64,000 nucleotides of DNA from Glandiceps talaboti (lineage: Eukaryota; Hemichordata; Enteropneusta; Spengelidae): contig NC_135553.1 of assembly GCF_964340395.1 (NCBI RefSeq), positions 11,424,001 to 11,488,000 on the forward strand, in the 5' to 3' direction. The stretch's first letter is position 1; each line of letters begins with the position of its first letter. Both the position numbers and the translations under genes were made by a program. Shown here one piece after another: positions 38,796 to 51,427 of this stretch. Below the pieces are notes generated by a model. That model had not been told where the DNA came from, did not search any database, and was given only the letters and a program-made list of their open reading frames with translations.

Positions 38796-39329
38796 ACGAA
38801 AAATCGAGGTTAACATACATAAATGATTAATCGCAGGAGACCAATCTGTTATCAATGAATAGCGAATATTTTCATGTTTATTATCCACAATAGATTAATC
38901 GAAAGGTCATTCATACTGCAACTAATTGAAATGATTAAAATTGCACGGTTAATAAGATTTTAGAGAAAAAGAATATCTAATACCCCGAATCTTAGAATCA
39001 ATCTATATCCCATGTCACTATCGTGTAGACTGCAACTATTGTACTCATTAGTTTAACAGCCTTACTGGTCTTGTAAAAAAGAAGATTTATATTGCTCAAA
39101 AAATAACCTGCAAACATGTGAATGATATTCAATTAAGTTTGATTTTCTCTGTCAGAGTCGACCAACAAAATATTAAACAATGTACTGAGATTGATTGAAC
39201 TAGACATGTCATGATGCTGAAAAGGACAAACTCGAATTGGCGTCGTAAAAATGGTAAAACGATGTGTCGTATAAGGGGTCACAACATGATATGAACATTT
39301 CAACTGAGATACATATGATGATATTGTAG

Positions 39330-39505
39330 CTTCCTTGTTGATACGCTTTGTAAATACAATTGTGCTCGATCATCGCGGCCAAATTCACGTGTCAGAGTTC
39401 AGTACACCTCACTGTGCATCAGCAGACATTCTGAAAGAAAATGTTGCTATGGTAACTTCTAACATGGCAGATGAATTAAATGGTGGCTCCTGCTTGCCGG
39501 TATAA
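39330..39505 (+). CDS. unit 3 exon: GAIN subdomain A-like helices
   Basis: Acceptor ATTGTAG ends at 39329. After two bases, 57 codons are open to TAA (39503-39505), starting SLLIRFVNTIVLDHRGQIHV and continuing ADILKENVAMVTSNMADELN. It is close to unit 1 (15894-16033), with one codon difference in length in the middle, which keeps the frame. No donor is obvious at the unit 1 position (ATGGCA instead of AG|GTACAT), so the 3' end is uncertain. Confidence 0.5.
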
Positions 39506-39825
39506 CATTGGATTACAGAAAAGAAGAGAAACTGGAGATGTCTTCCCAAGTCCTGGGGAACGCCCCTTCGTGTTTAATGTGAGCTGGAGAGGCTTAAAAG
39601 AAGGCGTGCCGTAATGACAGTGTTCTTTATAATAATATAAAGTGAAGTAATACATCAGTAGCATACGTCGACTGGACTAACATCAATAATCATTCCTATT
39701 TAATATGAAGCAAATATAAAGAGTCTTGTATGTTATCCTTTTTTATTTCTGTACGTGACCTCTTTTAAAGAAAACCTGTGTTAATCCTTAAATATCGAAT
39801 CCTCAACAAATTTATCGACTCGGAG

Positions 39826-39894
39826 AATCTTTGTGATTGAACAACCTTCAAGGCAGCCCAAAAGTGACGACTGCATATGTACTGCCGTCAACAG
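39826..39894 (+). other. unit 3 small exon with donor
   Basis: It ends CCGTCAACAG|GTAAGT, a near-perfect donor (GT at 39895-39896). The left edge is approximate. It encodes NNLQGSPKVTTAYVLPST in the frame that is open here. Confidence 0.4.
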
Positions 39895-41458
39895 GTAAGT
39901 GAACATTGTCTTCCATCATGACCACTCAGTTCATATGTTCGTCGAGGAGAAACAATCATTGCATGCAATTATGGCTATTTACCAATTCTTACATCTGTGC
40001 CATTCATGTTTCATTATTTAATAAGTGGCAACACTTCTAGAACTATTTTGTGCGCTGATTGTTTTGTGTTGTGCTCCTAAAACTGTCATCATTCTGCGAC
40101 TGAAACATTTTCAGTTTTAGTTTCTTCAAAATACATATAATGAACATCTAGATACCTATAGCGTGAAAAATAAGATGTTAGTTGACATTCAAGAGCGCAG
40201 CTTATCAAAGAGTGACTGTGGAACCTTCCTTCAAATTGCCCAAAGCAATTGACTTGCTTCACATTCGATGAACACAGAAGTGACGTCATAGGAATACAAG
40301 TCGATTTAATGAAATGACTGTGAAGTTTACTTTATCCATGATAATACTCCTTTTTTTCGGCGTTTCAGGCAGTTAATGCAATACGTCGTATGTTATCCAT
40401 TAAGGGAGGGTTACTTTCCTTGGTAAATTAATTTACGGGCATTATATATTGCAACCTTTAGCTGACCTAGCCTCTATTATCAACGGGATCACAAGTCGCA
40501 GTGTTAATAATAACTTGCAAGTCAATGCATTATTTTCCGTGAACCTCACCGTTATGCTAAGATAAATGGCATAACATCAAATATGTTTCAAATGTACATA
40601 AGAAATTTCGTGTTTAAATGTTTAAATAGAAGTACGTCTACCTTTCAAGTCTTGACCTTCTTTCCTTCCATAACAAAAGCACAATGAATGTTATCCGCAA
40701 GTAATAATCCTATATACAACATGCTCTCGCCACAGGCAGGTCTCATGACGATTTGATGTTTTCGATGATGCACGGTTCTTCAAAGAAATACTGTGTTATC
40801 ATTTAGTGCTAACAACTCAAAATATCCAAGTCAGCTGTATGTAATACACACATCAATAGTCAATAACAAAACCACTATTGTATATCTTTCGGTAATTTTT
40901 TTGTCTTTTTCAATCTGGAAACAAGATTACTCGCCTTCATTCCAGTGTATTATTTTTGCTTAGAGAAAATATCTTTTTCAGTGAATGCTCATAATTTACC
41001 CATATTGCGCGTTGTGTCACTGCATACAACGTAGCAATATACACAAGCGGTGTTTTAGACTTTAAACAAATATAATAATGTAGTTATCTGGCTTGTGATA
41101 AGTATTTCCTGTTGCACCACACGTACAAGAATTCCCTTGTGTTATCGTCAGATTGGTAGATTGAATTACTTGTCCATAATCACTGATTTTGTTAAAATCC
41201 CGAAGAGCAGCAGGAGACATTCATGTCTCGCAGGTGTGCTAAGATAATAACTGAGCAGATAACAAGATCAATTCCTTTTGAAATGCATTATTCTATAGCT
41301 GTACTGAAACAGGAAACAGTGCGGCATGGCCTTGTTGTTACCTTACGGTGTATTGTCAGCGGTATATTCCGATTCAACAATTCGCTACATCATACTCAAC
41401 ATGACACTTTAACTTGTTTTTGTTGTTTTGGGATCTGTGTTTGTCACAAGATGGTCTA

Positions 41459-41459
41459 G

Positions 41460-41519
<60 letters not shown>
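41459..41519. repeat. (CA)n microsatellite
   Basis: About thirty CA units in unit 3; the minus-strand frame made of CV repeats is an artefact of it. Confidence 0.95.
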
Positions 41520-44500
41520 CTAAAGGATAGAACGGAGTATTGTATAAAAGACGACAGAGAACAACATATCAATTGAGAATATTTGCCCAAAAATAATTGT
41601 ACATGAAATGAAACAGAACTTAAGTCACTGATGTACTCGACGTCAGGTTTGTACAAAATACGGAAGCAAAGCTTATGTCGTAGACGCTAAATGTGGAGCT
41701 CAAATGACTTTCAGTCAGTCCGTATGGTATTGTATACAATTATCTGCAAGACGAGTCCGTAATCCAATTAATAACTGACAAATTAGTGTCCCGTTAAGAA
41801 GGTTGAGTTCCTTTTTGAATGCAATACCCGTCCAGCGTCCAGGTGGCAGCACACATTAGCCAGCCAGCAAGCCAATAGCAAGCAACAAGTTGTATCGACC
41901 AGGTTCACCCTTCAAGCCGTGATGTTAGGAGAAGCATGTGACCACTGGTTTAGAGAGTATTTATAGGTACGACGATTGGGTATACACAAACCCCAACAGA
42001 TGTTTAGCTGTCGACATGTAAATTAGCCAACATGTAAATTAGCACTCTGTCATCACTACAAGATACCAATCATCAAACTTGAGAATCTATTATTCAAAAC
42101 CATCACAGGTGTGCTTTTCTTGCGTCGTCACTGTCTTCATTTCAGCGATTCATTTTGTGAGTTTTTACACTTTGGCAGAAACGAAGAATTTGGAATACCC
42201 CCATTTTACTATTGTATGTGCACAAATTAGTTTTTTGCAAGTTTTCGAATGTTGATTTCATATATAAAAGTCTATGTTATGAATATCACATTGAATTTTG
42301 AAAATCATTTGTCAATGTGACATGGAAAAAGGAAAACGATGCTTGTCATGTTCAGCAACGACCACTAAGGATATGTTTCTTGTCAACAAATATGGCCACT
42401 CAATGACTTAAATTGGAGAAAGAAAGCGAACACTTATTTTTCTCTAGCACGATTTTTATTGGTATGAAGAGGTAATGGTTAATGAATAGGAATTCTGGGG
42501 CTGTTCAGGGACTGTATATTATTTAGTAGCATATTACAGATTTAGAAACGGTCATATTATAATTAGAAAACTGACGACGCAGATTGTTTTTTTTTTTCAC
42601 GATTTTATAGCATTATCGCTTATTACATATTATTTGATAAATTTAGCATTGCAAATTTCACCATCTTTATTACATATAAGTTGATAAATATAGCATTGCC
42701 AATTCCACCATCTGTAATCGTCTTATTTACAGTGATGACGTAATAACCCAATAGACATGTATGTCATATTTCTATTTTAAGGATTAATTTCAAACCTAGA
42801 CCAACAAATCAAAAATCCAGAGATGTTTGAACTGTTGTGAAGTCTAGACACACGAAGGGAATTTACATGCCACATTGATTTATCGAAAGTTGTTGAAATA
42901 TCAAACCATACTCGTGGGGGACATCATATAAAAACTTTGCCTACAAAGCTCATAGAGAAGGTCACAAAAGCCATGGGTTAGACTGTAGTCTCATGGAGTT
43001 TTCTGATAACAACACAGAGAATTGTCAATGGTTGATATTAGTTACTATGGTAACGTGACAGACCTGCCATTTTCAGCTATTTCATATACATACATGCATC
43101 ACATCATGTTCAGTATACAACAGTTCATGCAATCCAGGGTTCATTAAATAATATTCAAGATACACTAGTCACAACCATTCTGCAATCCTGCCAATTCACG
43201 TATCCTAGAGATTCCTTAAGACACTTGAAGAAAATGAAAGCCGACAGATTCAGTTGTAATCAAAATTGTACTTTCCTGAAACTAGTCTGTGATTATTTAG
43301 GGTGTACTTGAATTCTTCGCTTTCTTAATCTATCTAGGTTACATTGGTGTTTCCTAATAAACAAATTACAAAATGTCATATATTTACAAGTTCTTCTACT
43401 TCAATTTTTAGTCTGACTAGTTAGGTAAATGATTGATGCTCATGCGAATGTTTTGTCAAGATGTTTGAGCGTTTTCAATGACCGACAACTGTTGAAACGA
43501 TTACTTCTAACCTAAACGCCTGATATTGTGAAAGCGCATTTGTTAATCAGGGACTAACAGTCATTTTAAAGACTTACTTCAATTCGATGTGACACTTGCC
43601 CACTTGTTTAAACTCAAACTACTTTGCGATTTTACGTAAGAAATAGGCAGACGTTCACAAGCCCTATTGGGCTTCAATGTAGCAAACAAACACGGAAGTT
43701 CATCCCAACCTAGATCTGCCACCACTACGACATTGTTGTCGCCAAACTATTTCAGAATAGACAATTATGTGTTACTTATTGTCTTCAAAGATATTTATAG
43801 AAATGTGCACATTGCTGGAAAATCAGTTCTAAAACACGTTTCAGCGAAAATAATTTCCCTAGGCTAATAGATGAAAACAGAAAACTAAAGGTGGCAAAAC
43901 TACTTCAAAGAACTGGTACTCTATATATGAGAGTCTACTAGTATATAATTACATAAGAAAGAAGAACTTTCTTATCTTTATCCCTAGAGGGTTTTCTTCC
44001 TATAGAGAATGCTCCTTCAGCCCTATCTTAGTACCCTGAGGGGATTATGCTAAACACCAGGTGTTAGACTTTAGAGGGTTTTTTCGTCCCTTTAGAATTT
44101 ATCTTTAACAAGATTATTTACGTGGTCATAACATTGACGTTGACTAGAATATCCTGAATGAACGTTTTAATAATCACTAGCTTAGTTAATGGAGATGTCG
44201 GTTCATATGTGAATATAAATGCAAATTAAATGTTAATAATGCTAGTCAGTCATACATTTTGTACAATCGGGCACTGACATTCTTGATTAAATTGAGTGAT
44301 TCAAAGCCAAGTATATGATATCATATTACCTGTATAAGAAAAATGCCGTCGTCACCAATTCTCCTCGCAACACTGTTTTCTCCTGCCTTTATCATTTTTT
44401 CATTCTTTTCTCGTTGTTGCGACGATATTGAAGTCCATATTGTACTCTAATGTCGCCTGTAATCAATTTATAACATAGCAGGGTAAGCGGAAATCAAACT

Positions 44501-44825
44501 AATCTGATGTGGCAAGGTTTCAAAATGACGAGTAAATCACAGCTGCTATAAGCTATTTCCCCTAAAACTTCAAACGGCCTTACTTTTGTCAGCTCAACGG
44601 CAGACGTGATTCCGTCTGATTTATCAATTCATCACTTAACAAACATGGGTAAGATCCTAATTCCGGAACAGTATTGGTTGTCACGTCGCCAGTAGTGGCA
44701 TCAATGTAATGTCTGAAATTGCAGCAACTTCGTTTATACATTGAAATGAAAAGTTGATGAAAGGTCTAAACTGACCACGATACAGGGATGTAGTATTTCC
44801 TGATCAAATAGCTTCATTGATTGCT

Positions 44826-44829
<4 letters not shown>

Positions 44830-44908
<79 letters not shown>
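44830..44908. repeat. (GT)n microsatellite
   Basis: About forty GT units. By alignment it sits where unit 1 has CTGTGTGCGGTTGTTTG (about 19036-19052), so it probably expanded from that seed. Confidence 0.95.
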
Positions 44909-44910
<2 letters not shown>

Positions 44911-47014
44911 GCACTTCAAATCAGCCCTGCCCATAAACTCAGATAAGCATCATCATAATATTATCGGTTAATTTAATAAGCTCAATCACATTTCCTGGTC
45001 TAGTACGAAACCAATTTCGAATACATAATGTTGATATAGCAACGGGTCTTATCTGACAAATTGTATTCAATGTTTTGGACTACAAATGAATATATTAAAG
45101 TCTCTATTAAAGCTACACATTTTCATTGTCATATGAACTAGAAATGACTTAATAGTTTCAATGTTAAATATGTTGCATTCATCTTGCTCCTCAAATACTC
45201 ATCTTACTAAACTATAGATTTCTTCTTCATAACAATTTATCGAGTAAAGCCTGGATAAGAAACTAGACATATCAAACACTGTGCAACAAAAGCACCAGGC
45301 GTTAATATTGACACAAGCAAAATCTAAAAGGATTTTTAAAAGGTCAGGTCGTACTTTTAGAATCAGAGATCTTAGAAACACGCCCCTGGAACACAGCCAA
45401 TGTTGTTAATATTGCCTTTATGTCTTAAGCTTATCCGGTATTCTGTGCACGTTTAGTAGTTTTCCTGGCTTAACAGACTTTTACCCTTTTGCTAGGTTAA
45501 CGATACGGCAAATGACCTTTTAATGTAAGTTACTTGTGCACGTTCTTAAGTTAAGATCATTTGATACAAATACTTTAATAGTGAAGATGACACTGTCTAC
45601 AAGTTAATCTTTGCACAGTCTTGTATCGATTCAAGACGAATTTAAATTTGAGATTGTCTTCACTGTATTGACATAAGCAATATATAGAGAATATTGGCAT
45701 GTACTTGTGTTGAGCACTTGCATCAATAGCAGAACATAACGACCATAACATATTTGAGGATTTCTTATTATTTCGGAAAATAACCTCTTCTTTTAGGTGA
45801 TACAGTCAGTAATCGAGGTTCCATCGTAAAATGAAGTCATTGCACAAAATACACAAAACATGATACGCACTAAAACTGTCTAAGAGGAAAGCAGTGTTGG
45901 CACTGATTATGCACAAAGGTGCCTGGTAACCTAAACTGTAGCATTTTGTAAACAAATATGACTCAAGTAATCATATCAATGTCATAACTGCTTGGGTTCT
46001 TAAATCATATTTAAACTTCTGGTGAGGGCTCCTGTAGTACTGTAACTATTTACAAGGAAAACGAAAGGTTATTTCCTCATATCATGTAACAATAAACAGG
46101 ATGTCGATTTTACCGGAGGGTAACCTTTTTTTCAATTCAATAACCACAGTGGAATTATGACGTATGTCGATACGGCGATTATAGATGTAAGCTGTTCAGG
46201 ATTCTGGGAATGTACTATGGCACTAATACCTTCCAAATCCACCTTTTAAGCCATATGTTAAACACCAGAGGAGAGATTATAGTAAAAAAAAGATTAAAAG
46301 AACAGACCTAAAGAAGGTCACAAGATGTTTATGTACTAGCTTGGTGAAGATTAATTGCCCCCTGTTCTGTTCAAACTCGCTGAAACCAAGTTTGCCTACA
46401 ATGATTGCCGTTGAGAGGTGTGACATGTCTTCCAGTGTAATGAGCAAAGGAGACCAGCTTGATTATAAGCATCGGTAAGAGTAGCAAGTTGGATAAAAAG
46501 TAGTGTAACACCTAAATATTTCATCTACATTAAGCTGTAAATTCCTGTTTAGTACAAGCATAACAATCGAGACAGCCTTCTAAGTATTTGACAGAGCATT
46601 GTCCACTGCAACCTACTTACTATAACAACGAAGATGGAACTATATTTAAATAATAAGATCTCATAGAAGAGGTTGAGAGGTGTTCAGCTGAATGTATTTT
46701 TAATGTAAAACAGGCTAACGAGGTTTTCCATTTTGATGACCATTTCGTTAACCTCAGTACAAATTGTGGGTGTATGTTTTCTTCCCACATGCATCTTTAC
46801 CGTGGTAAAAAATATACAGAGCAGCAAATCTCTTCCCACTCATCCCCGACCCATTGGCCCCTCTTAAGCTCTGCCATGGATGTGTTACCTGCTTGACGTC
46901 ATGACTTTAAAATCAAAGCAGATCAAGTTTCACGTAAAGCTTTGAGCTCATAGCTTTAATTTGACTTTCTATCATGTTTACTGCCTTCATAAAATCGGTT
47001 TACAAATGCAAACT

Positions 47015-47105
47015 TTAATATCTTCCTTTCGATGAACGTCATGTGATGTTTTCTTTTATAGGAAAATCCTTCTATGTCATGGAAAAGATTACATAAAGTA
47101 TTGGC
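47015..47105. repeat. conserved block K, copy in unit 3
   Basis: CTTTCGATGAACGTCATGTG with TTTTCT and then ATGGAAAAGATTACATAAAG. A minus-strand open frame of 84 codons (46956-47210) overlaps it but is not shared by units 1 or 2. Confidence 0.5.
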
Positions 47106-47499
47106 ATATACTTGATTTCCTGTAATTTGAAATATACGCAGTATGTTCCTGTAATCAAGAATGGCAATAGAAATGAAATAAGTGTCTTTCCTTGCCAAAT
47201 TTACTGACACACGGTCAAATAAAAGATAAATTTAATGCAACTTCACTATAATTTCCGTAAAATAGGGATGCGAATGCTTTTACTGTTATCATTCTAACCA
47301 ATTTTATGATCCACATTATTCTCGCGAAGGATATTACGGAGGCGAATTTTGAAATAATTCAGTGGGTCTCAATCAATAGTCTGACATTTTCTAAAGATAT
47401 ATTTTATGATAGCATCTTAGATTATACATAATTTGATGTAATTCAATTTACTGTAACTTAATTGGGCTGTATGCAATTACGCTTAATCTTATATTCTTG

Positions 47500-48354
47500 T
47501 AGACCTTAACAATTTGGGTAATAAGACTTGATCATAGAATCGTATTATAACTAAAATAAATACAGGATAAATGTCGATACCTTTTGGACACAATGGCCAC
47601 TATCTACTCAATGGCCACTAACTACTGTGTATAAAAAGACTTGATATCACTAGCATTTAACCATACATTTATTTTCACGAAGACATTTAATAATACATAT
47701 CTGAAAGGCCTACTACATGTAGATCTTAATTTCACTAGCTGCAACTGGGATATTTTCTTCATCAAATGATCAATTATATATATTCACTAAAATTGGTCAG
47801 TTACTTATAGAAGATATTGAATCTGTTAATTAATGGTCAATATTATCAGTACGTGGTATAGTGGCAAGTTTAGATTTTGAACAAAAGCTCGGTTTTGAAA
47901 TTTGTCCCCATGTTAAGACTGCACTAGTTCTATATACTTAGAGTGGAGTATCAATGTTAGATCAGAAAATATATTCACTGAAAATCGTACAAATACCAGT
48001 AATCAAACATTGTATATGTTAATGAGTGGTCGATATTATCCATAAGCAGTAGAGAAACAGGTTGAAATTGTGATCGCCGCTGAGGGCGCTGATTTTGGAT
48101 GCGCAGCGAAAATCAATATGATTTGATTTAAGATGGATCGTGTATACAGCTGCAAAGAAAATAAGTTTACCCACAGGTGATTCAAGACTATTCATTGTGT
48201 ACGATATTTCGAGTTATACGTTATTGGACCTAACACAACATTTTTTTTCAGTTCCAGTCGTAGGCTAATGCAGCGTTAAGTGTTTAGCTTTTCTCTTTAT
48301 TTATGTATTCAATTTTAATTCATTCTTTAACTGATAGATTGAGAGGTTCATTAC

Positions 48355-48356
<2 letters not shown>
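47500..48356. other. non-coding stretch between units 3 and 4
   Basis: No exon or repeat family recognised. It contains two near-identical words around ACTCAATGGCCACTA at 47605-47630. Confidence 0.4.

Positions 48357-48441
<85 letters not shown>
48357..48441. repeat. (TA)n microsatellite at the tail of SINE copy 2
   Basis: Over forty TA units end where the SINE begins (GCTCAAAGAGC). SINE copy 1 has ATATAGCGC at this point, so the satellite appears to have grown from the SINE tail. Confidence 0.95.
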
Positions 48442-48442
<1 letters not shown>

Positions 48443-48443
<1 letters not shown>

Positions 48444-48715
48444 TCAAAGAGCTTTTACAGTTATTACACCCCTGGCGTAGCAGCACAACGGCCATTTCCC
48501 CAGGGAGTATACAACCCATTGCAGCCACTTTAAGCGCATGGGATTAAAGCATTCACATTACCCAATTATCCTACCAGGTCCCCAATTACACAGTTGGGTT
48601 GACTGAGGCACAACGGTGGTTCAAATCTTGCCCAATGACTTTAGCTATTCAGAAACAGGGACTCGAACCTGCAGATTCAAAGTCGGTCACTTTAACCATT
48701 CGCCCCATCATGTGC
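48443..48715 (-). mobile_element. tRNA-derived SINE, copy 2
   Basis: Read on the minus strand it starts GGGGCGAATGGTTAAAGTGA, an RNA polymerase III A-box match (TGGTTAAAGTG). A perfect B box GGTTCGAGTCC follows (complement at 48659-48669). The body aligns to 8335-8695. The promoter boxes are better preserved than in copy 1, so this copy is probably younger. Confidence 0.8.
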
Positions 48716-50069
48716 ATTCACTTCTGCTTTAATTGGTCGGTGGTATAAATAATCACTCCACGTCCTAACATATTCACAACAATAAATTAATTAATAATGC
48801 GATAACATCTAATGATTGGCCGTTCATTAATGCATAGAGAATTGGTTATAGCTTATTACATGTAAAGTATGCGCGAGGTCAAAGGTGAGCATCTCGAAGA
48901 GTACATTTGAAACTGTATAATTATTAATCGAATGCAGCCTAAAAGGATCATTTAGTACAATTACCTTGTTTTCAGTAACGCATACGAGCAATGGTCGGGC
49001 AGTTTTAAAATGTAGAATAAAATCCCATTGTAAATGATTCGTCTTATTATGCTAAAATTGAACACAAGCTATTACGAGAAGTATATGTACTTTATTTCCC
49101 TGTTGCAGCTTTATCAGAATGAGCAACCGAACACAGTTTTTGAACACCCATATCGCTGCTAGGAGACAAAACATTCTAGGAGAGTGTCAAGATTATCATA
49201 GAGATTACGTTGAATATATTTCACATCAAAATTATCAATCGCAGTTTACAACTTGAAATACGTCTGCTGTTAAAATAATTTAGTTTTAAATGGAAGATAT
49301 CTTCTTTTTTTGAATCGGTTAAATTTCGTCTCTATGAAACTTAATACATTTAATGCTGCGTTGATGTGATGTACAGATGTCAGACACAATTGCTATATTT
49401 TAGTATGTGTTCGCTTTCATAGAACTTACGATATTGCCTGGAACATAAAAGGGTAATATGTCTAATTATTAACTTGGGAAGGGAATATACAGTCAGTATG
49501 TTTTATCTTCTGGAACTTTAAAAACATTGAACCTTCTCTTCTGCAGTACAAAGTTAAAGTCCTACCTGTTTTTGGTTTTAGGGGGAAACATGTGTGACGT
49601 AACTTATTTCGACCCATAAAGTAACTTATTTGTGATTTACACTTAATAACGGGTTTTGGAGGGGGAAAGTCTCCAGATATTCTCGAAATCTCAATTTAGC
49701 ATTAGTTTTACATACTCGCAAGTTTAACTGTCTCCACACGTGGATAAAAAGTATTTCTGATCTGTAAAACGGAATGTTTGATTTCAGTGTTCATCAATAT
49801 TCAATGAAATGTGCCTACAGAGAACAACTCTACGAGAAAAAAGATTTGATCACATTATCTACTGTGAACAAAGTCACGAATGATGTTTTAAAATGCAAAT
49901 GTCGACAGTAAGGATGACGTTGGTATTGAAAAATAATGCCACAGGAAGATATTAATCAGTAAGTGGCATGTACATGCACGGAATTATGCATAAATGGTTT
50001 CGCTATAATTACATAATACCTGGCATAATTCCCCTGTCGCCATGGTTTGCATGAAAATAAGTATGTATA
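48716..50069. other. non-coding stretch; its end aligns weakly to DNA upstream of unit 1
   Basis: No gene seen. From about 49930 onward it is alignable to 10655-10790 (for example GGAATTATGCATA, CGCCATGGTTTGCATGAAAATAAGTA), leading into the strongly conserved 79-bp block. Confidence 0.45.
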
Positions 50070-50148
50070 ATACGAGGAAATGTAGCAAAAGCTTCCGTAG
50101 ATTGCTACAAATTGAGGGTATTAATCAAAATGAGTACAAATGCTTTCA
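50070..50148 (+). promoter_or_regulatory. 79-bp strongly conserved block upstream of unit 4 (enhancer candidate)
   Basis: It matches 10791-10869 at 75 of 79 bases. The inverted repeat TGTAGCA (50081-50087) / TGCTACA (50103-50109), its 15-base loop and the TTAATCAAAATGAGTAC segment are all kept. It lies 1.3 kb upstream of the unit 4 start. Confidence 0.45.
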
Positions 50149-51392
50149 TAGAAACCCTACTCTGCTGTCCTTGAAGTACACAAATTGATCATCCATGCCA
50201 ACCAATCAACAGTCTATATTGTACTATCTATAATCACTAGAGATGTCTATGTTCTACGATATATTACAGTCCAATCCTAGGGGCATTCTGACTACTGAGC
50301 ATGTAATATATGTAATACATCATATTCTCACGATTTTCGTTTCGCTTTCATACGATGAAAAGTATCTTTTGAAGAGTAAAACTTAAATATCATTTCTTAG
50401 AGTAACACAGAAAAGCTCAGCTGAAGATCAGAAGTTATAATCATTGGTTTCATGTTTATATCTATATCTATTTCATTTCTATCATACTAAACTAAGATGT
50501 TATGAGCACGTCCTTCAATAGGGAACTTGCAATCCAGACTGAGCATGCTCAGGCGCAAAGGACTATGGGATTATCTGTGGTTATCGTAATACCTAATCTG
50601 GAGCTACTGATAAAATTAACCTCCCACAATTGTCAGGGTAATTATGAATTGATCATTTATGGTTACAAACTATGTATCAACATTGTTTACAATACTAATT
50701 GATTAGTATTTATTATCACATTCCCCATGCTGCAACATTCAACATGGCGGGTTTGCAAGTTCCCTATTCTCCGCAACTCTAATTGTTATTTCTACAATCC
50801 TAACAAATCTAAAACTGATATGTCCTAAAAGTAAAGGTTATTGTCTGCATAATATTTTCAGAGTAAATGTTTGTTCTCCAATGTGTACATACTTGGAAAT
50901 GCAGATCGCCTTCTTGACTCCGTATAGACTGTAATGGTAAAGCAAACAAAACATTTCTCTGAACGCCATAGTCAACCTTGGATGAAATGCCATTTGTATT
51001 GCTCTGTTAAGCACCGTTGTTTCGAATAACACTGAGAAACAGAGAAAAACAATAATCAGCCATGGTGATATGCTTCCAACACTAAATAAATTGTCATGCC
51101 AGAGCTGTAATGAACCACACTTCCTTTTTAACGATACCTGACATACATATTTAATGTTGCGACACAGTTTCTCAACATGACTCGCTGTACTTAGACAAGT
51201 TTATAGATTTGATTCTTCACTCATCGCATCGATTAGCAACGTCGCCAACCAGTGCAAAATCACCTTCCAGTCCCCTAATTATAATAGTAGGTGGATGTTT
51301 CTGATGATGAATTCTTACTTTATGGTACCCAATAGCAGAACGGAAGAAATTGACTTAAATAGTAATTCTCCTTATCAGTGGATGAATAGGTA

Positions 51393-51427
51393 TATAACGC
51401 ATCCTCCGGAGACATTATCCGTTAGCT
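51393..51427 (+). promoter_or_regulatory. core promoter of unit 4, initiator base changed
   Basis: TATAAC at 51393; the initiator position 28 bases on is G (51421, TCCGTTAG) where units 1-3 have A. Spacing is preserved. Confidence 0.5.

Larger units (their letters stand above)
32400..47500 (+). repeat. tandem duplication unit U3
   Basis: It has the same anchor order as U1 and U2, but with about 2.5 kb of extra internal sequence (35.7-38.6 kb) that is shared with U4 and absent from U1 and U2. It also has unit-specific material at 38.0-38.6 kb and 41.4-42.1 kb, and several microsatellites. Its 3' part (43.6-47.1 kb) aligns to 17.7-19.7 kb of U1 and to 28.7-32.0 kb of U2. Confidence 0.75.

Noticed and set aside
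48301-48533. Open frames of IY repeats on both strands, and CV/THTH frames at 41456, 37937 and 59803
   Set aside because: Direct translations of dinucleotide microsatellites.
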